DNA from: Salegentibacter agarivorans
Lineage (GTDB): Bacteria; Bacteroidota; Bacteroidia; Flavobacteriales; Flavobacteriaceae
Reading direction: 5' to 3'
NCBI RefSeq assembly: GCF_900113135.1
Contig: NZ_FOOH01000018.1
Coordinates: 1-64,000 of the forward strand
DNA length: 64,000 nt
Translations under genes and position numbers: made by a program
The notes under the pieces: generated by a model
The model's database searches: none
Told to the model about the DNA's origin: nothing
What the model saw: only the letters and a program-made list of their open reading frames with translations
Shown here: positions 1 to 8,375 of the stretch, piece after piece
Position numbering within the stretch: the stretch's first letter is position 1
Layout of the letters: the number at the start of each line of letters is the position of its first letter

Positions 1-320
1 ATCCTTGTCTCTCGACTTGTTTCTGCTTAGCCTGGAAAGGCGAATAATCAGGCTTCCCCCGTTAAGCAAACATTCCTGTTAGTGAAGCCATCCGTTTTAA
101 CATATATTGCTATTCGGATTTTGGGCATCGGCACTTTTTGCAACCTTACCCCCAATATATGCCAGAATCGGTTCGATTTCTCTATGTTCCACTAACTTGC
201 TAGGTCTTCCTTCACACCCCACCGTTGCCAGTGACGCACTTGACTTTACATTGCTCTTCCCTCCGATCAGGTGAGCGGGCTTTCTTTCAAGCCTCGGAAT
301 TGTTTGCATGCAGGGCAAAC
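1..320 (-). mobile_element. Group II intron, 5' part of domain I (continues past the window start)
   Basis: Read on the minus strand from 320 downward, the sequence begins GTTTGCCCTGCATG and later carries AAGAGCAA and GTGTGAAGGAAG. It matches block for block the start of the complete intron at 13328 (GTGTGCCGTGCATG, AAGAGCAA, TCTGAAGGAAG). It starts directly after the T-run of the aspartokinase terminator. The reverse transcriptase, domains V and VI and the 3' end would lie left of position 1. The first bases are GTTTG, not the common GTGYG, so the boundary may be off by a base or two or the intron may be altered. A 73-codon open frame inside it is RNA, not a gene. The match is by eye. Confidence 0.72.
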
Positions 321-350
321 AAAAAACCGCCGGTTAGCCTACCGGCGGTT
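321..350 (-). terminator. Intrinsic terminator of the aspartokinase gene
   Basis: AACCGCCGGT and ACCGGCGGTT pair perfectly around a 6-base loop, followed on the minus strand by six T. It lies 41 bases after the stop codon of the aspartokinase gene. The group II intron begins at the next base. Confidence 0.9.
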
Positions 351-391
351 CCACTACACAAAAGGAACAGTTGCCTGTTCACAAACAGAAA

Positions 392-1729
392 TCAAACAAA
401 TTGAGGTACTTCTCGTTCCTCAAACAATTTATGGTTTAAACCCTGCAGGGTTTGTATCTTGTTTTTAGTATCTACCAATAAAGAAATATTGTTATCGCTG
501 CCGCCGTAAGAAATCATTCTAACGGGAATATCATTTAATAGTTCAAAAAGTCGGCTTGTACTTTTATCTTCAATTAGGCCCTCGCCTACAATGCAAATGA
601 TACTGTGTTCTTTTTCCACTGTAATCTCACCGTAAGCGTTTAATTCTTCCAGGATCAGGTCTAAATTCCGGTCATCATCTATGGTGAGGGAAATTGCAAT
701 TTCTGAAGTGGTAATCATATCAATTGCTGTTTCGTATTTATCAAAAACCTCAAAGATTTTTTTCAGAAAACCGTGTGCCATCAGCATTCGGTTAGATTTA
801 ATCTTAATGGCAGTAATCCCATCTTTAGCTGAAATAGCTTTCAATCCACGAGAATGAATTTCAGCTGAAATTTTAGTTCCGGGAAGTTCCGGAGTAAAGG
901 TATTTTTCAGAAACAAAGGAATTTTCCTTTTTATAACCGGAGAGATCGTTTGCGGGTGCAAAATTTTTGCGCCAAAATAAGCGAGCTCGGCAGCTTCCTC
1001 AAAACTCAATTCGGCAATTGCATGGGTATTTTCAACATAACGAGGATCGTTATTATGAAATCCATCAATATCAGTCCAAATTTGAACTTCTTCGGCCTGA
1101 ACTGCTGCAGCAAGTATAGTTGCGCTGTAATCGCTTCCGCCTCGTTTTAAGGTGCTAATATTATTTTGCGCATCAATTCTTACAAAACCCTGGGTGATAT
1201 AAATATCTGAGGGTTCCAGGTTTTCTATATTCTGCTGAAATAATTTGCCAACTAAATCTGTATCAGGATTTTCCAGGTTTGAAACCTGCATAAAATCTTT
1301 GGCATCCAGAAAGTTATTTTGAATTCCTAAATTGGTAAGAAAAGTAGAGAAAATATAGGTAAGCATTGTCTCACCGGTAGTCACAACTTCAGCATAAACC
1401 TTTTCAGAATATGTATTGCGGCTAATTTCCTGTAAACCTTCAAGCACATTGTTCACAAAAGCTTTGGCATAAGAATTCAACCCAGGCTTATCTATAAGTT
1501 CATCTATAGTAGTTTCATGCTTTTGTTTTAATTCAGCAATAATAGAATTAATAGCTGAATGATCTTCAAGCTTAATGTTTTCGGTAATTTCTACCAGTTT
1601 ATTAGTCACCCCGGCCATTGCCGAAAGTACAAGAACTTTCTTTCCTTCTCTTGAAGCTAAAATGTTCTTAACATTCCTAATGCTTTCTACAGATCCTACT
1701 GAAGTACCACCAAACTTTAATACTTTCAT
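392..1729 (-). CDS. lysC: Aspartate kinase, monofunctional
   Basis: This is aspartokinase, which phosphorylates L-aspartate in the first step of the lysine, methionine and threonine pathway. The N-terminus MKVLKFGGTSVG is the family signature; RGGSDYSA (about residue 196) and the FGAKILHP stretch complete the kinase fold. The last 150 or so residues look like the tandem ACT domains that bind the allosteric amino acid. No homoserine dehydrogenase domain follows. I start at the ATG at 1729 because the protein then opens on the motif; an in-frame GTG six codons upstream is possible. It is divergent from the ACT-domain gene at 1897. The call to lysC as against another aspartokinase isotype is inference. 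Confidence 0.93.
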   Translation of the reverse strand: MKVLKFGGTSVGSVESIRNVKNILASREGKKVLVLSAMAGVTNKLVEITENIKLEDHSAINSIIAELKQKHETTIDELIDKPGLNSYAKAFVNNVLEGLQEISRNTYSEKVYAEVVTTGETMLTYIFSTFLTNLGIQNNFLDAKDFMQVSNLENPDTDLVGKLFQQNIENLEPSDIYITQGFVRIDAQNNISTLKRGGSDYSATILAAAVQAEEVQIWTDIDGFHNNDPRYVENTHAIAELSFEEAAELAYFGAKILHPQTISPVIKRKIPLFLKNTFTPELPGTKISAEIHSRGLKAISAKDGITAIKIKSNRMLMAHGFLKKIFEVFDKYETAIDMITTSEIAISLTIDDDRNLDLILEELNAYGEITVEKEHSIICIVGEGLIEDKSTSRLFELLNDIPVRMISYGGSDNNISLLVDTKNKIQTLQGLNHKLFEEREVPQFV

Positions 1730-1865
1730 TGCTAAATATTTACTCACTTAGTGAGATTTTTAATTTTAAATATTCTTTTTGTTATTCCGGTTTTACTAAC
1801 TGAAATAATTTGATGCATAATTAGAATTAAAGCTTCCTGCAACAAAAAATATCTATCAATTTATA

Positions 1866-1873
1866 TACATTTG
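1866..1873 (+). promoter_or_regulatory. Candidate -7 box for the ACT-domain gene
   Basis: TACATTTG matches the Bacteroidota -7 consensus TANNTTTG and lies 23 bases before the start codon at 1897. No clear TTTG is found 19-20 bases upstream, so this is a partial promoter match. Confidence 0.4.
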
Positions 1874-1896
1874 CACAAAATGTACAATATTTAACA

Positions 1897-2541
1897 ATGA
1901 AGACGATTACTACCTGTGTTCACGATATAATTAGACACCAACCCTTTTTGGATGATGCCATTGCCCGGGATATAGTAAATTTTAGCGGACTCGCGGAAGA
2001 CATCCAGCCGCAGGTAGAAAAAGAAATGCGGAAACCTGTAAAACAGGGTTCAATTATAATGGCGTTAAGACGCTATGCTCCCCGCCGAACCAAGATTAAT
2101 ATGCAGCATTTACGGGAACTGGGAGATATAGTAGTCCGCTCCGGCATTACCGAATATACTTTCTTAAACTCTAATACAATTATTGCTAATAAAGCTAAAT
2201 TACTGGATGCGGTAAAAGATCAAACCGGGGTTTACCTTAATTATTCCAGCAATTACCAGGAAAGTAATATTTTGGTGTCCTCCAGCCTTACAAATCTTGT
2301 TGAAGATTGCTTTAGAAACGAGAGACGGGTTTCTATTAAAGAAGAACTTTCTTCTATTACCATTGCGCTGCCAAAAAACAGTTCGCAATTTGTAGGCCTC
2401 TATTTTTATCTCTTTAAGCTTCTTGCCTACGAAGGAATACCAATTTTTGAAATGATCTCAACCTCAAATTATTTCGCGCTTTTCTTAGAAAAGGAATATG
2501 TAAACCAGGCGTTTTTATTGATTAATGAGATTAAGAAGTAG
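1897..2541 (+). CDS. Uncharacterised ACT-like-domain protein next to aspartokinase
   Basis: 214 residues, no signal peptide or membrane segment. Residues about 1-75 are helical and basic towards the end (ALRRYAPRRTK) and could be a small nucleic-acid-binding or winged-helix region. Residues about 150-214 read like an ACT domain: a strand (SITIALPK), a helix (FVGLYFYLFKLLAYEGI), a strand pair (FEMISTSNYFALFLEK) and a final helix. The ISTSNYFALFLE stretch resembles the ACT segment of aspartokinases. Placed head to head with an aspartokinase gene, it may be an amino-acid-sensing regulator of that pathway. Both the ACT assignment and the role are inference from pattern; I do not recognise the full-length family. 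Confidence 0.6.
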   Translation: MKTITTCVHDIIRHQPFLDDAIARDIVNFSGLAEDIQPQVEKEMRKPVKQGSIIMALRRYAPRRTKINMQHLRELGDIVVRSGITEYTFLNSNTIIANKAKLLDAVKDQTGVYLNYSSNYQESNILVSSSLTNLVEDCFRNERRVSIKEELSSITIALPKNSSQFVGLYFYLFKLLAYEGIPIFEMISTSNYFALFLEKEYVNQAFLLINEIKK

Positions 2542-2550
2542 ATAAAAGCT

Positions 2551-2571
2551 CCCCTCCTTTCAAAGGAGGGG
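2551..2571. repeat. Dispersed palindrome of the CCCCTCCTTT type
   Basis: CCCCTCCTTT and AAAGGAGGGG form a perfect 10-bp stem around one base, just behind the ACT-domain gene. A short GGGGTGGTTACCCC stem-loop follows near 2602-2615. There is no T-run, so it is not a classical terminator. From memory, very similar G/C-rich palindromes recur between genes in flavobacterial genomes; only this copy is in the window. Confidence 0.6.
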
Positions 2572-2665
2572 AGGGAATGAATTCAGCTTTGCGGAAAAAA
2601 GGGGTGGTTACCCCATTCAAAATTTTATAAGGAGAAACCTTCAGTTAGACGGTTTGTTATCCCCA

Positions 2666-2812
2666 TTACCAAAATTCAAAGTAAAAACCAGAGATCACTA
2701 CCGCTACTATAAGAATAAGTAAAATGGTAATAATAAAACCGATACCGAAATTAGTTTTCTTATTGTCTTTTAAAATATAATCTTTTTCTTCGTCGTCTTT
2801 TTTAAATTCCAT
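2666..2812 (-). CDS. Small single-span membrane protein (48 aa)
   Basis: An ATG at 2812 opens 48 codons ending in TAA. The first 20 residues are highly charged (MEFKKDDEEKDYILKDNKK), followed by an uninterrupted hydrophobic segment of about 20 residues (about 24-43) and a short aromatic tail ending FYFEFW. This charged head plus single-span layout is what real small membrane proteins look like, and the frame is clean. The function is unknown. It lies alone between the ACT-domain gene and the beta-propeller gene. Confidence 0.6.
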   Translation of the reverse strand: MEFKKDDEEKDYILKDNKKTNFGIGFIITILLILIVAVVISGFYFEFW

Positions 2813-2874
2813 TTGGTTAGTTTTTCTTCAAAATTAATATATCCAGAATTTAAGAATGATAAGGTATTCTTAAA

Positions 2875-3750
2875 TTATTGAAGCTGGTACCACCAAACGG
2901 AATTCTGAAAATTCATAGGTAAAACCAACTGATTTTTTTCAGCATCAAATAAAATATCTCCAGAGCTTTTTTCTGAAGTTAATACTTCTTTAAGTTCCCC
3001 GTCTTTCTTAATAAGATAAATTGTACCGGTAGCCCAATCTGAAATATAGAATGCATCATCACCAACCGGTTGAACGCCGTCTAAATTGCCAATTCCTTCT
3101 TTAGATACTTTTTCGATCTCGCGTGTATCCATATCAATTTTCAGGAAATTACCGTCGGAGTTTTCCCCCCAGGCAGCAGCATACAGATGATCTTTATGTG
3201 CGTAAAGTCCGTTTACATATTCTAACCTTGTAGTATTTAAATATTCAATAATTTCTCCTTTCTTATTGTCGGGAATCATCATATTAGCTGAATCGCCGGG
3301 CATTAAATAAATAGCACTTTTCCCAGAATCTGAAATAAAAATATTACCAACCGCATCTATAGTAATATCATTTAGAGACTTTGCGTCCTCAACTTCAATT
3401 CGCTTTGTGATTTCTGATTTTTCAATACTAATTTCTATAAGTTCGGTATTATTGGTAACATATACCTTATCCTCTTTTATCAGTAAACCTTTTGGGTCTT
3501 TTAAACCATCTATCCATTTTAAGTCGATTATTTCTCCATCAGCAGAAACCCTGGAAATAAATCCGTCTCCGGCTTCGTTATCGGCCATATTTGAAATATA
3601 ATACTCATTTTTTGCTTCGTTAAAAACCACAGATTCGGGATGGCTAAAACCTTCTACCTTTTTTATTAAAGTGGCAGATGTACTTTGGGCATAAAGGCCA
3701 CTACTAATAAACACGCTTAAAAGAAGTATTTTAATAGAATTTAATTTCAT
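2875..3750 (-). CDS. Secreted SMP-30/NHL-like beta-propeller protein
   Basis: 291 residues with a signal peptide (MKLNSIKILLLSVFISSGLYAQ). The mature part consists of repeated blade-like units such as NEYYISNMADN, NIFISDSGKSAIYLM and DAFYISDWATGTIYLI, typical of six-bladed SMP-30/gluconolactonase-like or NHL propellers. Members of this superfamily hydrolyse lactones or simply bind ligands. I cannot see enough metal ligands to claim lactonase activity. A periplasmic location follows from the signal peptide. It is monocistronic as far as can be seen. Confidence 0.75.
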   Translation of the reverse strand: MKLNSIKILLLSVFISSGLYAQSTSATLIKKVEGFSHPESVVFNEAKNEYYISNMADNEAGDGFISRVSADGEIIDLKWIDGLKDPKGLLIKEDKVYVTNNTELIEISIEKSEITKRIEVEDAKSLNDITIDAVGNIFISDSGKSAIYLMPGDSANMMIPDNKKGEIIEYLNTTRLEYVNGLYAHKDHLYAAAWGENSDGNFLKIDMDTREIEKVSKEGIGNLDGVQPVGDDAFYISDWATGTIYLIKKDGELKEVLTSEKSSGDILFDAEKNQLVLPMNFQNSVWWYQLQ

Positions 3751-3902
3751 AATATTTTTTGTTAGTTTTTATAAAGATACAAAATAGAAATCTTTAGAAT
3801 TTTTAAGGTTTGTACTAATATGCTGCTAAATATTTCCTAATTCTAAATTTTGAAATTCGATTTCAGCTAAATTAGAGCTACTTAACCTATAAATTATCAA
3901 TT

Positions 3903-4034
3903 ATGAAAAATATCATTAGGGCTATACTTGCCGGTTGGGGCGCCAAAAAACTTGGCGGCGGCTGCGGGTGTATAGGAATTATCGTGGTATTTATAATCCT
4001 TTGGATTATTCTTGGTTACCTTGGGCTCGGATAG
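3903..4034 (+). CDS. Small Gly-rich membrane protein (43 aa)
   Basis: ATG at 3903 begins a 43-residue protein: a basic amphipathic start (MKNIIRAILAGWGAKK), a Gly/Cys patch (LGGGCGC) and then one strongly hydrophobic segment (IGIIVVFIILWIILGYLG). Its TAG stop abuts the stop of the convergent channel gene at 4035. The composition fits a tiny inner-membrane protein and not chance coding. The function is unknown. The two cysteines in a glycine context are unusual. Confidence 0.6.
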   Translation: MKNIIRAILAGWGAKKLGGGCGCIGIIVVFIILWIILGYLGLG

Positions 4035-5105
4035 TTATTCGTACTCTGCCATAATAGTATTCCATTCCATTGTTTTCATTACTCCAATGAGAACAGGATC
4101 AATTTTATTCAATAGAGCTGAATTTTTAGGAAAACTATACCCGTAATAATCCTTTTTCAGGGTTTTGGGGAGAACTTCAATATCATTTTCTAAGCCTCTT
4201 CTTTTTAATTCGTAACGCAGAATAGGTTCATCGTAAACAAAAAGCTTTGTTTCTTTATTTTCTAAAAGTTCTATTCCTTCTTTTTCACTAATTACCTCGG
4301 TATGCTGAATATTATAAAGGTTTAGTAGTTCCTGGGCGCTACTACTTTTTACACTGGTAACTTCAAATTTAGATAAATCCTGAACGCCGGTGATTTCATC
4401 GTTCATTGTTTGAACGGTAAGTGATGATGCTATTCCAGCCGTTAAACTGGAAATAATAATTATGGCCATAAACATCCAGATTAAGCCAATTATACGTCCG
4501 CCGGTAGTTCTGGGCGATTTATCACCGTAACCCACTGTTGTCATTGTAACAGCACTCCACCAGAAACCTTCCAGGATTCCACGAGAACCACCGCCAAATT
4601 CTTCGGCATTCTTTTTACGTTCAAAAATCCAAACCAAAAAGCCGAAAACGAAAATTACGGCTAACAGAATAAGTATTGCTGAAATAAAATTCCAGCTAAA
4701 TAAATTGGCTAAATAACTAAAAACCTGAGATTCGCTCCTTTTGGCCACACCGGTATGAGATATGAAATATGGTTGGGAAAAATCCATTCGCTGCATCCTA
4801 TTATCGGTCACCGTAACGGGATTAATACTGAAATCTACTTCGTTATTTTCAATAGCAATTAATAATTCGCCAAGAGAAGCAAATTCTTTAAACTCGTAAT
4901 TAAAATCCAGCTCATCATTTACCAAATCCCACGCATCAATGCTCAGTCCGGCGTATTCACCGTTTTCGTTCATAACAAAAGGAGGAGTTGGTGTAACCCC
5001 AATTACAAAGGTTTTGTTGAGATCAAGACTATCTGAGGCTTGCTGGGCATTAAAACTGAAACTTGAAATTAATAAGATAAATAGAAAAAAGTATTTTTTA
5101 ATCAT
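4035..5105 (-). CDS. Glutamate-receptor-like potassium channel (GluR0 type)
   Basis: 356 residues with a signal peptide (1-20). Residues 30-135 are lobe one of a type-3 solute-binding domain (VIGVTPTPPFV, LSIDAWD). A membrane span follows at about 139-160, a pore loop with the K+ selectivity filter TVGYGD at 190-195, and a second span at about 205-225 ending SSLTAGIASSLT, which recalls the SYTANLAAF segment of ionotropic receptors. Residues about 240-350 form the second ligand-binding lobe. This is the split S1-M1-P-M2-S2 order of prokaryotic ionotropic glutamate receptors, so it should be a ligand-gated K+ channel of the inner membrane. The ligand is unknown. It starts 6 bases after the 3D-domain lipoprotein gene, so the two are probably co-transcribed. 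Confidence 0.9.
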   Translation of the reverse strand: MIKKYFFLFILLISSFSFNAQQASDSLDLNKTFVIGVTPTPPFVMNENGEYAGLSIDAWDLVNDELDFNYEFKEFASLGELLIAIENNEVDFSINPVTVTDNRMQRMDFSQPYFISHTGVAKRSESQVFSYLANLFSWNFISAILILLAVIFVFGFLVWIFERKKNAEEFGGGSRGILEGFWWSAVTMTTVGYGDKSPRTTGGRIIGLIWMFMAIIIISSLTAGIASSLTVQTMNDEITGVQDLSKFEVTSVKSSSAQELLNLYNIQHTEVISEKEGIELLENKETKLFVYDEPILRYELKRRGLENDIEVLPKTLKKDYYGYSFPKNSALLNKIDPVLIGVMKTMEWNTIMAEYE

Positions 5106-5111
5106 TAAGAG

Positions 5112-5561
5112 TTATTCTTTTATGTTTCTATTCTTTGAAATTGAATCTACCGGGACCTCATAGTAAATCTTTAATTTTTTCCTTCCAAATTCCCTGGCTT
5201 TTTGTACATCTTTATCCATATAGATGTCAATTTTATTCTTCCAGCGGTAATGCATTTTATCTTTCACCAGGAAAATGCTGTCAAAACCTTCAATTTTAAT
5301 CGGCGTATTATGGTCTAAGCCTTTTTTAATTAAATCCCGGGAAACAGCGATTGCTCTTAAACCTGGTTTTAAAGTATCTCCCCACGCAGTAATATTAGCA
5401 CCACCGGCGCCAGTTTGCCAGCTAAGGGAATTATAGGCCGAAGCTGTAACTTCCAGGGTGTCCCAGACTGTAGATGGTTCTTCGGAAATTTTATCATTAA
5501 AATTACAAGCTATAAAGCCGAAATAAATAATTATTAAAAAAACTATTATTCCGGCTTTCAT
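5112..5561 (-). CDS. 3D-domain lipoprotein
   Basis: 149 residues. The N-terminus is a lipoprotein signal (hydrophobic run ending GFIAC). The middle carries a 3D (Asp-rich) domain: AYNSLSWQTG, AWGDTLKPGLRAIAVSRDLI, then LVKDKM and KIDIYM. 3D domains are double-psi beta-barrels found in cell-wall-active proteins such as MltA- and RlpA-like enzymes. Here the domain stands alone on a lipid anchor, so a role at the cell envelope is likely and lytic activity is only a possibility. It lies between the oxidoreductase gene and the channel gene in one minus-strand run. Confidence 0.8.
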   Translation of the reverse strand: MKAGIIVFLIIIYFGFIACNFNDKISEEPSTVWDTLEVTASAYNSLSWQTGAGGANITAWGDTLKPGLRAIAVSRDLIKKGLDHNTPIKIEGFDSIFLVKDKMHYRWKNKIDIYMDKDVQKAREFGRKKLKIYYEVPVDSISKNRNIKE

Positions 5562-5585
5562 AACTTATAATTTTAAATTCTTATT

Positions 5586-7052
5586 CTAGCTTAACTTCCA
5601 GCCATCACGATAATCTCTACGTACAAATTGATTGGCTTCGTCAAAATTAGTAACTCTCATTTCTTCTGAATTCCAGAGCATTTTTATATCACGCCCGGGA
5701 TATTCAAAATATTTATCTCCATTATCACGCATCTTTTCATTTCTAACATCGTAGCCTCTAATAGCTAAATTGGCAATTAGTAAAGTTTCAGTTAGCGGTC
5801 CTGCAATTTCAAAAGGAGAACTCAGTTCTTTTTTTCCGTAGCCGGCAATTGCGCCTTCTACCCATTGTGCATAATGGCCTTCTTCCCCACCGGGAACGCG
5901 GTCATATTTCTCCGCAACATTTACTTCGTCGGTTTTTGAAGTTGGCAATAAACGTGGATTTCTACCATAGGTACCACACATCATTTTTCCTTTATCTCCA
6001 ATAAATAATACGCCGTTTCCACCATCGCCAAAAGTTTCGTTTGGTCCAAGTTCTTCCGGTCTCTTTGGTTTAATTCCACCGTCCATCCAATGTAAAGTAA
6101 CATCTTCACTGGTTTTTTCGGTTTTTGGGAAGGTCATTACTGCGTGGCTGGAAGGTGGGCAACTTTCGGGGAAATAACCTCTTTGAAATTCATCTACATA
6201 AACGCTTCCTACACTACATTGTACATCTTTTGGATGGCCAAGGCCTAAAACACGGTAAGGCGCTTCAATTAGATGGCAACCCATATCGCCAAGTGCCCCG
6301 GTACCATAATCCCACCAGCCACGCCAGTTAAACGGAACTAATCCTTCAATATAATTTTTATACGGTGCAGTATTTAACCATAGATCCCAGTCTAAACCTT
6401 CAGGAACCGAAGTGGTTTTTCCTTTGGGCCACGGAATTCCCTGTGGCCATACAGGTCTATCTGTCCACACATAAACCGTATGTACTTTTCCTATAAGGTC
6501 GGCATCATACCATTCTCGCATTTTTCTAACTCCGTCGCCAGAAGCTCCCTGATTTCCCATTTGGGTCACCACTTCATATTTTTTAGCAGCTTCAGTTAAT
6601 TGCCTGGCTTCATAAATATCGTGAGTAAGTGGTTTTTGAACATACACCGGTTTACCTAATTCCATAGCTGCCATTGCCTGTATTGCGTGGCCGTGATCTG
6701 GCGTAGAAATGGAAACTGCATCTATATTTTTGGCTTCTTTCTCTAGCATTTCCCTGTAATCGGTATAAAACTTAGCTTTTGGGAAACGGGCTATAGAGCG
6801 TGCCGCCCTTTTTTTATCAACATCACACAAAAAACCAATATCGGCTTTCCCAGATTGGTGAAAGCTATTAATATCACTTTCCCCTTTTCCTCCTACTCCA
6901 ATTCCGGCAATTACCAGCTTATCACTTGGGGCTAAAAAACCGGGCCCTCCCATTACGTGCCGCGGAATAATACTAATTCCCGCCGTGGCCAAGGCAGTTG
7001 TTTTTAAAAAACTTCTTCTGGAATTAGATTTAGGGGTTTCATCTTTTTTCAT
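5586..7052 (-). CDS. Gfo/Idh/MocA family oxidoreductase with Tat signal
   Basis: 488 residues. The start SNSRRSFLKTTALATAG is a twin-arginine signal, so the folded enzyme is exported. A Rossmann segment (VIAGIGVGGKG) and the KPLTHD motif with its conserved lysine identify the NAD(P)-dependent Gfo/Idh/MocA family. The C-terminal half holds the long substrate domain usual in Bacteroidota members. Such exported proteins act on sugars or are annotated as glycoside-modifying enzymes; the substrate cannot be told here. It is followed after 24 bases by the 3D lipoprotein gene, possibly in the same transcript. Confidence 0.88.
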   Translation of the reverse strand: MKKDETPKSNSRRSFLKTTALATAGISIIPRHVMGGPGFLAPSDKLVIAGIGVGGKGESDINSFHQSGKADIGFLCDVDKKRAARSIARFPKAKFYTDYREMLEKEAKNIDAVSISTPDHGHAIQAMAAMELGKPVYVQKPLTHDIYEARQLTEAAKKYEVVTQMGNQGASGDGVRKMREWYDADLIGKVHTVYVWTDRPVWPQGIPWPKGKTTSVPEGLDWDLWLNTAPYKNYIEGLVPFNWRGWWDYGTGALGDMGCHLIEAPYRVLGLGHPKDVQCSVGSVYVDEFQRGYFPESCPPSSHAVMTFPKTEKTSEDVTLHWMDGGIKPKRPEELGPNETFGDGGNGVLFIGDKGKMMCGTYGRNPRLLPTSKTDEVNVAEKYDRVPGGEEGHYAQWVEGAIAGYGKKELSSPFEIAGPLTETLLIANLAIRGYDVRNEKMRDNGDKYFEYPGRDIKMLWNSEEMRVTNFDEANQFVRRDYRDGWKLS

Positions 7053-7248
7053 GTGTTTCAGGATTTAAGTTAAGAGGGTTAAGCTTATTAAAATATTTCT
7101 AAATTTTGAGTTAATAAATGTATTTACTTATTCTGGGAATTCCAATTTAAATATTAAGCCCCTGTCTTTCAGAGTGTATGATTTCAAAATAAATCTCTCT
7201 GGCAAATGTTAAGATTTTTAAAAGATTTCCGGATTAAAGGGGTCATAA

Positions 7249-7279
7249 TTTGGAAGCGGATTTTATAACTGTACCTTTG
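7249..7279 (+). promoter_or_regulatory. Bacteroidota promoter of the SlyD-type gene
   Basis: TTTG at 7249-7252 and TACCTTTG at 7272-7279 are separated by 19 bases, an exact match to the TTTG/TANNTTTG housekeeping promoter of Bacteroidota. Transcription would start near 7285, about 50 bases before the ATG at 7337. Confidence 0.8.
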
Positions 7280-7336
7280 CACTCTTTAACGGGCAGATTG
7301 TTAATAAAGCCCATTATAATTTCGAAAAACAACATT

Positions 7337-7768
7337 ATGAGTCAAGTAAAAGCAAATGACACGGTAAAGGTACATTACACAGGTAAACTGGCTGACGGGC
7401 AGGTTTTTGACAGCTCGGTAGAGAGAGGTGAGCCTATAGAATTTACTATGGGACAAGGACAGCTTATCCCTGGTTTTGAAAAAGGCCTTATCGATATGAA
7501 AGTGAACGAAAAGAAAACCATAAATATTCCTAAAGAAGAAGCTTACGGAGAGCCAAGAGAAGAGCTTGTGCAAGAAGTTCAAAAGAGCCAACTTCCAGAA
7601 GAAATTAAGCCTGAAGTAGGAATGGGACTTGTTTCTAAAAGCCCTGATGGCCAGGAAATGAACCTTGTGGTTAAAGATGTGAAAGATGAAACTATAGTGG
7701 TAGATGGAAACCACCCACTAGCAGGAAAAGACCTGGTATTTGATCTTGAAGTAGTAGAGATCAAATAA
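7337..7768 (+). CDS. FKBP-type peptidyl-prolyl isomerase, SlyD-like
   Basis: 143 residues, cytoplasmic. The start VKANDTVKVHYTGKLADGQVFDSS and GQLIPGFEKGLIDMKVNEKKTI are FKBP signatures. An insert-in-flap domain (about residues 70-120) followed by HPLAGKDLVFDLEVVEI is the SlyD layout. The His/Cys-rich metal-binding tail of E. coli SlyD is absent. I start at 7337 because the recognised promoter lies inside the longer upstream reading. It should act as isomerase and chaperone for nascent proteins. It is a single gene with its own promoter and terminator. Confidence 0.93.
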   Translation: MSQVKANDTVKVHYTGKLADGQVFDSSVERGEPIEFTMGQGQLIPGFEKGLIDMKVNEKKTINIPKEEAYGEPREELVQEVQKSQLPEEIKPEVGMGLVSKSPDGQEMNLVVKDVKDETIVVDGNHPLAGKDLVFDLEVVEIK

Positions 7769-7787
7769 GTTTTTTTAACTTATATAG

Positions 7788-7820
7788 AAAGCCCGAAGCC
7801 TAATGGTTTCGGGCTTTTTT
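7788..7820 (+). terminator. Intrinsic terminator of the SlyD-type gene
   Basis: GCCCGAAGCC and GGTTTCGGGC pair (one G-U) around a TAAT loop, followed by six T, 20 bases after the stop. Confidence 0.92.
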
Positions 7821-7919
7821 ATTTATTAAATTTTAAGCTTTAGGTTAAGGTTTTGATAATAATTTGAGGTTGGGTACAATCATCTTTATCTTAGGAAGAA
7901 ATCAACAAAAAGTATTATT

Positions 7920-8333
7920 ATGAAAAGAAATGGAACCGCAGTTTGGAAAGGGAATCTTAAAGAAGGTAAAGGCACAGTAAGCACCGAAAGTGGTGTTTTA
8001 AAAGAATCGCAATATTCTTTTAAAACCAGGTTTGAAGATGGAATTGGTACCAATCCAGAAGAACTTATTGGTGCGGCCCATGCCGGGTGTTTTACCATGC
8101 AGCTTTCGGCTAATCTTACTGAAGAAGGTTTTGAGCCAGATAAATTAGAAACTAAATCTGAGATTACTTTTGCAGATGGTGCTGTGAAAAAGTCGCACTT
8201 AATTTTAAAAGCGAAAGTAAAAGGAATTGAGAAAACACAATTTGAAAAAATAGCCAAAGATGCTAAAGATAATTGCCCAATTTCTAAATTACTCAATACC
8301 GAGATCACTTTAGAATCTGAATTGATTCAATAG
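7920..8333 (+). CDS. OsmC family peroxiredoxin
   Basis: 137 residues, the usual OsmC length. The two redox cysteines are in place: [12 protein letters not shown] (about residue 59) and KDNCPISK (about residue 122). OsmC proteins are thiol peroxidases that reduce organic hydroperoxides, working as cytoplasmic dimers. The N-terminus [21 protein letters not shown] is family-typical. The gene is monocistronic and convergent with the amidohydrolase gene; a repeat element lies between the two. Confidence 0.93.
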   Translation: MKRNGTAVWKGNLKEGKGTVSTESGVLKESQYSFKTRFEDGIGTNPEELIGAAHAGCFTMQLSANLTEEGFEPDKLETKSEITFADGAVKKSHLILKAKVKGIEKTQFEKIAKDAKDNCPISKLLNTEITLESELIQ

Positions 8334-8375
8334 ATTCTGAAATATTCCTAAAAGATGGAATAAATGAATATATGG

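Noticed and set aside
97-318. 73-codon open frame on the minus strand
   Set aside because: It lies wholly in the 5' RNA of the group II intron and its conserved bases are explained by the intron.
7250-7336. Longer N-terminus for the SlyD-type protein
   Set aside because: The region holds the exact promoter; translation from there would precede the transcript start.
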